Shown here: positions 1-9,600 of the stretch, one piece after another | Layout of the letters: every line of letters starts with the position of its first letter | Position numbering within the stretch: position 1 is the first letter of the stretch | NCBI GenBank assembly: GCA_010014835.2 | Contig: JAAAKB020073554.1 | Span: forward strand, 1-22,321 | Reading direction: 5' to 3' | Source: Apostichopus leukothele | Lineage: Eukaryota > Echinodermata > Holothuroidea > Aspidochirotida > Stichopodidae | Length of the DNA stretch: 22,321 nt | Program-made: the position numbers and the translations under genes | Notes under the pieces: model-generated | Database searches by the model: none | Told to the model about the DNA's origin: nothing | Seen by the model: only the letters and a program-made list of their open reading frames with translations

Positions 1-712
1 GAAGGAAATTGGTATATGTCGATTTAAATCGGTATATGTCGATTCCCCACGATTTGAGACTGATGGCCCGCCATACGCTACCTGCTTATGCAAGGCCCAA
101 GATTCCAAATTGGGCAGGAGGAAATTTCCGGTCTTGGATTGTTATCCGTAGCGAGTAGAGCAAACTTCATTAGGTTATACCATGCACACAAAATCTTTAA
201 CAACCGTAGTTCTCCCTACCTCACCACCAATTTCACCAAAACCTGTGTTATTCATAATCAGGGTACTCGATCAAGACATCAAAATTTCTATGTTATCGAT
301 TCTTATAGGGTGGTGTTAGCTCTACTTTCTACTTCACGGCAATTCAGGATTGGAATGCTCTTCTAAATCATATTAAATCCATCAAGCTTTCTAGTCTTTT
401 TAAAGCTGAGTTAAGGAAGCATCTCATGTAGTATGTGGTACGTGTGGGGGAGGGGGAGGCACTTTTCAGAAATATGTGCAATATGTGCGTTTTTAGAGTT
501 TTATTTATTGGTTTTATTGGAATTTACCATTGAAAGTGCATTTTTTTTTGTCTCTAGGGCCCCATTGGAAATAGGCCGACGTTCTGTCAGCCCAATGGGT
601 TTAGCTCCTGTTACTCTTTTTGTTCTTTTCAATCTGTTCCGTTCTATTATGTCTTCTCTGTTATATTTTGTATTTTGAACAACCTGAGTGCGAATAAACA
701 AACAGACAAATA
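1..712 (+). mobile_element. 3' end of a CR1/L2-like LINE with hairpin and tail
   Basis: The frame from about 88 encodes a typical end of a non-LTR reverse transcriptase: RANFIRLYHAHKIFNN, SPYLTTNF, then the HNQGTRS box. The usual ending continues in another frame as DWNALLNHIKSIK and FKAELRKHLM, stopping at 428-430, so the copy carries at least one frame change between about 330 and 365. The 3' untranslated part holds a hairpin (CCCATTG at 561 with CAATGGG at 593, and an inner GGCCGAC/GTCAGCC stem) and ends in a tail like ataaacaaacagacaaataa. Such a hairpin plus repeat tail is usual for invertebrate CR1/L2-type LINEs. The copy is 5' truncated by the window edge or by its own insertion. Confidence 0.75.
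561..599 (+). other. Hairpin in the LINE 3' end
   Basis: An outer stem CCCATTG/CAATGGG and an inner stem GGCCGAC/GTCAGCC (one mismatch) enclose the loop gttct. In this LINE class the 3' hairpin is thought to be the part the reverse transcriptase recognises; that role is inferred from the family. Confidence 0.6.
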
Positions 713-1019
713 ACGTTTCTGTATAGGCTGTATAAAGTAGAGATAGCCGTTCGATGGACATATTTCACAAGCACCCTGGAGTCTTTAAATGCCTTCCGTA
801 AAAGGAGCTTCTGGTGGCTGAAATGATGACTGAAGTTGAATGCCAACTTCAGTTACCAGTATATATCCTTTTTAATTATGCAGCAGCATTGTTTACGGCA
901 CTTCTTTATATTTAATAATGTGCGTTCATAAATTCATACGATATCTTAATACGCACATATAAGAATCAACCATGAAGCTGCACCCACCATTGGTTGCACA
1001 ATTTGGCCCGCATTCATAG
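713..1019. other. Intergenic stretch with one perfect hairpin
   Basis: No gene is supported. A perfect 10-bp inverted repeat with a 5-nt loop lies at 829-853 (ACTGAAGTTG/CAACTTCAGT). A segment around 900-940 (ttctttatatttaataatgtgcgttcata) loosely resembles 1245-1280 further right. Confidence 0.6.
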
Positions 1020-1150
1020 TTAGACTTGCATTTGAGGAGAATTCACGGGAAAGAAGGCTCGCCCAAAACCGCGTGCCGCCCTCTGGCCGACCTTTGACTG
1101 ACCGACCCTGCACGTATACTTCCGGGTTATTTTGCGAAATCAAGGGAGAT
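1020..1150 (+). promoter_or_regulatory. Possible promoter/5' UTR of a plus-strand gene
   Basis: A GC-richer island in AT-rich surroundings contains ACTTCCGGGTT, an ETS-type site of the sort found at many constitutive promoters, about 35 nt before an ATG with a following good splice donor. There is no clear TATA box. Transcription from here is inferred and has no independent support in the sequence. Confidence 0.3.
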
Positions 1151-1205
1151 ATGGCACGGAATCGTAGGCCATCAATAATCAGTTGTAAAACTGATAATAA
1201 TGAAG
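1151..1205 (+). CDS. Possible first coding exon of an unknown gene
   Basis: An ATG in a fair context (gagatATGG) opens 18 codons, MARNRRPSIISCKTDNNE, ending one nucleotide into the next codon at a strong donor G|GTGAGT. I do not recognise the protein. A possible second exon at 1645-1698 (acceptor tatcaacag, donor TCG|GTAAAT) would fit the phase, but its DNA reads equally well on the other strand. If real, the gene runs rightwards into the 3' end of the TTLL gene, tail to tail or overlapping. Confidence 0.3.
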
Positions 1206-1546
1206 GTGAGTAATTATGCCTACTCAGTGAAATATTTCTATGCGGTTCTTTCTCATATTTAATCTATGTACGTTCATACGTCATTTTGGTCAGTTACGTT
1301 TGGCTTATCATTTAAATTTCCTTCTGTATATGAATCAGTCAGCTCCAGCTATTGTTCTTATGCCCATATTATGCGGAACTCGCACCTGTATCGGCGGCGG
1401 GGTCGCGGTAAACAATTGTAGTATATAAATGTATACATTATTAGGGAGTGTTATCACGTAGTGTATGTCTTTATTTGATATAGATCTACTATAGAAATAC
1501 AATAGAGGGTTGACAAGGTTTGAAACATTTATGTATAGCTGGCTAC

Positions 1547-1552
1547 TTTATT
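1547..1552 (-). promoter_or_regulatory. AATAAA poly(A) signal candidate
   Basis: The canonical hexamer lies on the minus strand, downstream of the TTLL stop by about 1.6 kb and of the doubtful frame at 1638-1766 by 85 nt. It may serve either. None is seen between 2244 and 3169. Confidence 0.35.
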
Positions 1553-1637
1553 CAACATCATAACGTTTACAAGGTGAGGTTATGTATACTGATATATTCG
1601 GGGTTTTGCTTGTTTGTTTATATATGAGCAATAGCTA

Positions 1638-1766
1638 TCAACAGTTAGTGGGCTTATTTCCTGTGGCTGGATTCTCAAACTCTTCGGTTTTGCCGTCGGT
1701 AAATTTTAACATTTCAGAGTAGCCGTACAGTATCCAAGTTTTTTGGCCTAATTTATGACATGTTAT
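1638..1766 (-). CDS. Doubtful terminal exon with poly(A) signal
   Basis: On the minus strand an acceptor-like agtttccaag is followed by a 42-codon open frame. It contains KTWILYGYSEMLKFTDGK and TEEFENPATGNKPTNC and then a stop; the frame is open back to 1817. About 85 nt past the stop is AATAAA (1547-1552). The composition looks protein-like, but I recognise no family and the length is within chance. It could be a last exon of a separate gene, an alternative 3' exon, or part of the TTLL 3' untranslated region. Confidence 0.2.
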   Translation of the reverse strand: MTCHKLGQKTWILYGYSEMLKFTDGKTEEFENPATGNKPTNC

Positions 1767-1970
1767 CTTGGAAACTGGATTTTGGAATCTCGACGTTGCA
1801 TAAGATTCATTCGAATCTCATAACTCCAGGAAATTGTTAATTACAATCGAATTACTGTTACGTAAATTACCCCATCAACCAGAATGCAAAAAACGTATTG
1901 TGATTTCGATGATGTAACATGCGCAGTTTTCTTCATGAATTTGATGTAATGTATAGTAAGGGTGTACAAC

Positions 1971-2243
1971 ATCCCAGCAAACACAAAACGTTATCATAAA
2001 TTTTTTAAAGGAGCCTCTAAAATATGTTTTTATAACGTTAAATGTGGTGTTATAAAAACGTTGGCACGTTTTTTGAGATATTAATGTTATATGAATGTTA
2101 TATTAATGTTTTAACGAAAAAAATGTTTTAAAAATAATAGCCGGAAAACGTTTTCGTGACATATTTATTACACCACAAATAACGTTATCAAAACAAGACG
2201 AAACGTTTTAATAACGTTTCAAAAACGTTGTGTTTGCTGGGAT
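1971..2243. mobile_element. MITE-like element with CCCAGCAAACAC ends
   Basis: The left end CCCAGCAAACACAAAACGTT and the right end AACGTTGTGTTTGCTGGG are inverted copies, and the match includes one flanking AT on each side. The inside, about 230 bp, is AT-rich and contains about eight palindromic AACGTT hexamers and related steps, with no coding capacity. It is a non-autonomous DNA element; the superfamily cannot be told from the ends, and the only possible target duplication is the dinucleotide AT, which could equally be part of the inverted repeat. It sits beyond the stop of the TTLL gene. Confidence 0.8.
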
Positions 2244-3169
2244 ACTTGATCTTAGTAATACAGTGAAAATCAGTGTGATATGACAAACAATAAATTCACA
2301 ATAACACAAGCTATCCTGAAATGACCATTGACCTCAACAACAGGCTTCTTGTACTAAATGTGATAGATACATCAACATACTAAATATTATAACTCATGAC
2401 AATTTAGTTATATCTTTCTGGCTAAAGCTGGTTAGACTATCTCAGTTATTCTGAGACAAGGGCTAGACTGAGCAAGTAAATATTCTCTTGTTGGAAGTGA
2501 AATGTTTGTTAAAGCTGCTGAACATGAGTGCCAATGTTTTCTAGTTTCTACTACTTGCATACTTGGGGGCAATACTGGGTAGTTATAATTGCTAACACAA
2601 TATATATACATTTTTATAGTGTGGGGGTATTTACTTCATTTGTGGAAATAACTCACCAGCTGCGTGTGCATTAAATAAATACATTCCAAATTTACAGACT
2701 TGTTGCAAAATGTAAAGTTCAAGTAGTCTTCGGCTAATACTTGACTGGTAAATAAATAGTTCCTCCCTCCCTCACCAATTATTATTTCATTCTAAACCTG
2801 AAATAGATTGGAAAATACTTCCAACATATTAAAGAAGATGATAAGTGTTCCCCTTTTTCCAGTCCTCAAAAATCAATCTCAAATTTTTGTGGACGGCTTA
2901 AAACAGAGCTACAAAAAGAAAACTAGATGTAGGAAAATATTTTCAGATGATAACATATATGTAAAATCATACAAGTTCTTTGTTTAGGTATGAAAAACAT
3001 TTCATTGCATACACAATTTCAGTGGCTTGCTAAAAAAGCTTTCAGGGTGTAAGACATTTGGATATATGTACATGTATTTATGCACAAATAAAAAAAGTAA
3101 AACAAGAGCAAATTTATACAAACATTTCCAGGGTATGTTATTGCAGAGAGTATGTTATTAAAATAGTTT
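2244..3169. other. Non-coding stretch, likely TTLL 3' UTR or intergenic
   Basis: No frame or RNA gene is supported. The part next to 3170 must hold the start of the TTLL 3' untranslated region, but no AATAAA or ATTAAA is seen on the minus strand here. Confidence 0.5.
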
Positions 3170-3660
3170 TTAAGACAAGCTGTTAGTAATTGCCATAGGT
3201 AGTCTCTGTTTCACAGTCTCCCTGTTTTTAATCAGTAGAGCTCGCTTTTCTCTCTGCTGGCGGTTAATGTTTGGTTTTATTCTACCCTTTGCAAAACCAG
3301 TTCTTTTAAGTTTGGTGTCCTCTGAAGAAGTCGCTACAGGCCCATCGACTGAAATGAAATGTCCCTGCCGATTGCGGTAAAAGGCACCGGATTTGGGTAT
3401 TGGATCCGAGTCATCCTGGACAGTGTGAGGTCGGTGAAGTTTATATCGAGAAAGGGAAAGCTTAGTGTCCGAACGTGTCTTTGCTAGTTTGGGGTGCAAT
3501 GATCCAGGTGTGTAAGTGCGTAGAGGTGATTCAGGTGAAATGATGACAGAATCTTGCTGACAGGAACAGATACCGCTGAAGTCTTCATCCATCCTGACAC
3601 CATCTTGCAGACCGCAACTGGAGCAGGATCTCCGTCCCCAAGCACCATCTAGTGCAAAGC
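3170..3660 (-). CDS. TTLL3: TTLL3-like terminal coding exon
   Basis: It follows an excellent acceptor with a long pyrimidine tract (accaactttctcaccttcacag). The exon starts with two nucleotides of a split codon and runs 491 nt to the stop at 3170-3172. It encodes a Cys- and Ser-rich start ([10 protein letters not shown]), a middle part with [17 protein letters not shown], and a strongly basic end with [22 protein letters not shown]. It is likely disordered and has no catalytic motif. A second acceptor 12 nt further in (gctttgcactag) is in the same phase and could give a four-residue-shorter variant. The poly(A) site was not clearly located; the nearest AATAAA on this strand outside the MITE at 1971-2243 is at 1547-1552. 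Confidence 0.88.
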
Positions 3661-6600
3661 CTGTGAAGGTGAGAAAGTTGGTGGATGAGTAGTGGAAAGG
3701 TGATACAGACACAGCATGCAGAAAGCAAATGTATGTGTACAAACACAGACAAACAATATCATAGAATGACTGTACGAACAATAGGGCATGTTAGCAGCTG
3801 ATATTGTTGCTATGTGGACTGGGGGAAGAGAGAGGAAATGATAAACAAGTTCACTTAAAGTAAACTGGTTGTTTCATAATTTTATCCCTCGTCCCTGTAA
3901 ACCATCTCCAGTCACTACTACCTGCAATAAGCAGTACAAACTATGAAAAATTTGCTCCTCATTCAGAAAGGTGCAATAAGCTGTTAATTTGAATTCATAT
4001 TTTGTAACATGAGCACCCTTAGTCCAAATTCCTACTTGCAATGTAGCCTAGGCTACAAAACATCTGCTATGAAAGTGTGGTAGGTAAGTATTTTATGGTC
4101 CTTTCTATATTTAAACTATTTTTATGCTTGAGCTGCATTATTCACAAATTATCTTAAAATTAAAGGTGCTGCTGTTTTGTAGTATATTCGGATAAATCTT
4201 CAACTTATATATTTACATATATTTTCTTGTAATGCAGTTGAAAATAAAGATTCCTTGACACTATGACATGGCTTAAGAGAAGTGTATCATTTTCAAGATT
4301 TGGAAATTGTTGAGCTTTAGAAAATTCCTATTCAAACCCAAAGGTAGCTGTTCCTTGTATGGCGATACAACTACACATGTAACAAACCTACAGACTCCAC
4401 AGAGACATAAAAGCCACCGACATATTCAAATGAGCTTGGTATACGCACAAATAAACTGCCTCAATGTAGACAAAAGTGTTGATTTATATATAGTATGTTG
4501 TTCATACCTTTTACATCACCCCTCATTGCAAGCTGTATAGCGGCTGTAGGGTTCACTAAAGGTTTCTTAAATCAAGTACAATGAAATGTTCTTTTACATT
4601 ACCTAAAGTATAATACTCAAGAATTTCCCATGAAGTCCTCCTCTCCCCCCCCCCCCAGCTCCCAACCCTGGCCATATTCCTAGGTTGTTTTGTATTTGTT
4701 GTTTTTTACATGTTGCTTTGTACATGTTGTGTTGTACATGTTGATAACAAGATACCATTGATAAAACTTATGAAAATATGAAAACTGAGTATATTGGGAA
4801 TGTATTAGCCAAGGTTGAACATATCTATGCTGTACTGAGATCTGATTTTGGCACAGCATTGCTTACAAGCCTTTCACAAGGCATTTATCATAACAGGATT
4901 GGCAATATTCATCTACATATGCTCCCAGGCCATCCTATGTTGTTGAAAAGATATGTACCAAACAATTATGTTTAGGAATAAATTTGTGACACATGCATAG
5001 CGATTAAATGGCTTGAACATGAAACCTCATGTTTCAAAAATTGCAGACCGTAAATGAGCTGTGACAACCTCCATTACCGATTACCGATTACCAATCTTAG
5101 ATGACAGACGAGCTTCATAGCTCAGACAGAGTTATGATGACTAGAGAACTACGTAAAAACATTGGGATAACGTACAGCAGGTTTGGTCATGCTGGTAATC
5201 TGGCTGCGTAGGGCTTCCATGTGGCGTTTCGCCAGTCGACTCTGGAGACGGGTCTGTAGCAAGCAGAGATTTATCAGGCAAGCGTTATGTTATATAAAAG
5301 ACAAAAAGAGAAGAAGAAGAAGAAAATTTCAGTTTGTTGCCATGGCAACATACATGATGGCAGAGAGTGCCGGTAACATAAAGTAATTAAGTTAAGAGTT
5401 TGACAGCCAGTGCAAGAATGATAGTGTCATAGGCAAGGTGAACTTGTTGCCATGGAAACCTATCGATGAAGCTGCATGACAGTAATGTTAACAAGTTGAT
5501 GTTATCGCCATGGCAACAGACTTGACAAAATCATCAGGTAAATGCTCAATATAGGAAGAGAATGGAAAGACTTAATATAATATTTTCCTCTGGTCGTTCT
5601 TTTTCTTTCAATATTTTTTCATTTCAAGATGTTCTACATTAGGATGAAATATAGTACCATAGAGAAAGTAGACTCTATTTTGTTTTCCCATTATGTCCTT
5701 ATATTGGAGTGCAGTGAAAGTTGTCTTGAATTACATGCACATCAAACTTACTATCAAACTTACTATCAGACTTAAACTTACACAAACTTCAATCAAACTT
5801 ACTATTTTTTCCTTTGTTTTTTTTTCTCCCTTTTTTTCAAGATGACAATGTAATTTTTGCAATATTTGGGGAAATATTGGAGTGCAGTGGAAGTTGTCTT
5901 GAATTACATGGATATCAAACTTACTATCAAACTTAAACACACTTACTATCAAAGGTTAGTATAAACAAGGCTAGAAGATGAGATGAAACATTGAAAAAGA
6001 GAAAACTGAAATGAAAGTACATGTTTTATATTTTAGTATATAAAACATGCAACAAATTAAAATCAGAAATCTTCAAAATTTCTAATTTATGTTTTATTAT
6101 TTGAACTAATGCTTGGATTAAACCAAACTTTAATCCAGTGCATATAGTGGTGAGATTTTATGATTGAAAAAACATAAAAATTAATCAGCGGAAAATAAAA
6201 AGCTACTTTTTAGTGTCCCTTTTAATGAAATCTGATAAACGAGTGACAAACATGCCGTGAATGTTTTCTACCTGCCCGTGAACTGATAGTCCTTCGTAGC
6301 TTCACAACAGCACCGTACGTACTTGTCATAACTTTATGCATACAAAATGCACGTGAATGAAACTACTTGAATTTCTCGCTAAATTATTTCCTTTTTATCT
6401 ATTATACTTTCAATATTTCTTTCTCTTTGTTTGTAAATATATTTACAAATCAACAGCTATGCTGTCATGTCTTTCTCTCTTATTTATTTTTATTTGAAAA
6501 AAAAAGGGCTGAATACTTCTTTTCGCAGAAGATTACATCCTTCACAGAGTAACAAATCAATTGACGTACGCAGTATTCGTTCAAAAATGTCAATGTACCA

Positions 6601-9600
6601 GATTTTAAGTTGTGGCAAAGTCAGATCTGTTATACCTTAATATACTCCTCTGAAACCAGGTGATAAATGTTCTTATAGCTTTTAGCATGAATAAATTGCA
6701 TGTAACAAACCACTAATATCGCTACAGGCAAGTCATTCCATGGGAATTTGACAAAGAGGAATAAAAGTCAGCGCCTGCTCGATGAAACAGTTGACTTATG
6801 AAACCAGGAAATGTCTTTGGGGGGATGGAACAGACATTGATTTAGTGCTTCAAGTTTTGGCTATGGAACAACAGTTAAAAAGTCTCTTGATTTTTAAATC
6901 CTAAAAATTCCACAATTTGATCAGAAACTACCTAGAGAAAAGCCGTGATACTTTGTCTTCTTTAAATTGGACGTCAATAAATCTAACAGTCTCTACCGGA
7001 TTTGAATAAGCAATGTGTCTGAAATGATGTATTTATTAACCTCCTTACATATTTAAAAACACTATTGATCACATGCATTAATTTCCTCGCTGTCAAAATA
7101 ATCCTCATAAACACATGAATGAATCTCTCGAGATTTATGGTTCCCCAAACGTGAGTTTTCTATCGAGATGAGGAAATCTCTTAATACCTTTTTCTTTATT
7201 CTTGAAATGTGTGATGTAGATGGCTCACATATTTCAAATATGACACCAATAAAATACTCTCTCTTTCAATAAATGTTCCATTACTCATGTGGTGGGAACA
7301 GCCCAAAATATCAGGTTATACGATATTTTAAAATTCTAAGCTTTGTTGTTCAACATTGTCGGGAAGCCACTATTTAATGGACTAGTTTCTGAGTCATATG
7401 TTTACTAAAGGCCTAATCTATATCTCCTTTGTCATTTCTTATAGTGGGAACGATATTAGAGAGATTTTATGGGTGACTCTTGTATAATATGCCTTTCATG
7501 TTTCAGGATTTTATCACTGCTGCATTATGGGTAACTCTTGTAAGATATGACTTTCATGTTTCAGGATTTTATCACTGCTGCATTATGGGTAACTCTTGTT
7601 TGGGGTATGTACTGTTGCAATATTAGAGTCCAACACGACTTCCAGAAGCAACACTGTGACATACTGATGGTTAAAAAGTCTGTTATAAAAATGTGCAACC
7701 TATACCACTAAGAGAACAGAAAAAACCCCAAGAAAAGTGAAAGAAACTCATGAAAATATAGAAAGCACCGCACTCAGAGACCAGACAGCAGCAAATGTTT
7801 TACCTGAGTAGTAGTCACAAGGCCTTAGGGGTAAGGAAAGAAATAGAAATGTTGTTAGTGAAAACAGGAGGGTTGACATCAAGAACCTTGCTTGCTACTT
7901 GTAACCCTTCACATTTTGGTGTGGCCAGAACACAGACAGGGTGAAATGCCATCTTGTGGAAGGTAAAGGAAGCTTTGATGTGTGTCGGTAGAACTTCTCC
8001 GATAAATTTAAACTGACACGCACGATGCTCTTAAAAAAAGAGCAAGAGATGGGATCACTTATGTAAACTAAACCAGAAGACTTAAAGAATGAATTTCTCA
8101 TGCTGTCAAACTTGTTTCCACAATGTCTATCAATCCACATGAATTTACGAAAAGTATTTCTCCAATTAGTAAGTATTATGAATCCTATTAGCTTTTTTTT
8201 CTTCTTTTTTTGCAGCTAGAAGATTGCTAAGTTATTAAAATAACATTATTAAAATAATAATTTACTGTGTAAAGTCAAATACCTATCTCTCATCTTTCTA
8301 TTTCTTCACGCTACAAACTTAAGAAAATATTCTGTATTTAATGAAATACTGTTCTCCTTTACCAGCACTTGCTATTAGGTTTAATACTCATAAAACTATA
8401 TCAGACATGCAAAAATGGTGACTGTTTACTTTGTTTCAAGTTCAGTTGTCACAAGCTCCACATAATGTCTAAACATTTTGAAAACTTCATAAACTCCACA
8501 AATTTGCAGCATTATAACACAACGAAGTTACAGATATAAATAAAATCTGTTTACCTTTTCTATGTATATTAAACACTGCCACCTCAGCGGCTTAGTGTAA
8601 TTTATCAGAGTTAGCCGGATTAACCCATTAAGTATCCGTTTAATCCCCCTCACACATGATTGAATTCACAAAGATTTGTTCTGACAAGCACGAAGATTAA
8701 TTGTTTCAATATAAGACAAGTAAATAAACTGACTAATTAGTAAGATTTCCCTTGCTTGCAAGTTAAACAAACTTCACAAAACTTTAAGAAAAAATGTGTT
8801 ATGTCTTTAAGTTTAACAGTTTGTCACAGGAAATTTTTGGATTCATCGTGTTGATGAACCTAGACCTTTGTGTGTGTTTTAGAGTTTTCCTTAATTTCCT
8901 GCTAAAACATCAAATGAAGAAGAAGAACTAATCTATTTGTCAGCACATCACATGAATCAGATTTAACAGGTGAGATATTTCTGCAAGGAAGACCAGTTTT
9001 TGCAGGCAATTTCCACCATTTCCATTTCATTAAACACAGACACAAACTGAGTGATGTTTAAGATTGTTGTATATATAGGTCACAGTTTTAGTGGACAAGG
9101 CATACCCTGGCCACGGCATGGACTGCTGTGACCGGTCACACACACTATTATCTACTGACATTAGCCACCTAGTTGTATTCAATAACACTGTCAGGTGATG
9201 ACATCAGCCCTAATAGTAACTGCTGTCACTAGCCACACAAACTGTTTCACCAGCAACAGTGGAAACTGCTGTCACCAATGGCACCGTTGACATCTGTCAC
9301 ACTAATTACAGCTACATCTGTCACACTAGGCACAGCTGTCACTAGCCACACAATAAACTGTTGTATCCAGCTACACTGGAAACTGATGTGCTCAGCCACA
9401 TTGCTATGCTGTTACAAGCCACTACCATGATTAACCGGTATTGAGTATAAGGGATATTCAAATATGTACAAAACAATTGTACTTGACTTTAATTCCCGGG
9501 GTCAAAGCAGTAATTTTATAGACCTACAAAAAGCGAGAGAAAAAAAAGAATTACTACCATTGTTTGCTTGAAGCCTTTTGATTTTAATTAACATCTATGT

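Noticed and set aside
1066-1090. CTCF-like site (gccgccctctggc)
   Set aside because: It lacks one position of the core motif.
4645-4656. C run as a possible assembly error or G-quadruplex
   Set aside because: A single run is not enough for a quadruplex, and nothing else points to a misassembly.
5341-5390. ATG in perfect context inside the first X-box, read as a gene start
   Set aside because: The CCATGG belongs to the palindrome itself; the frames that follow are short and end at weak donors.
7895-8140. 81-codon minus-strand open frame next to the microexon
   Set aside because: No family likeness, a stop before the microexon acceptor, and no donor in a usable place.
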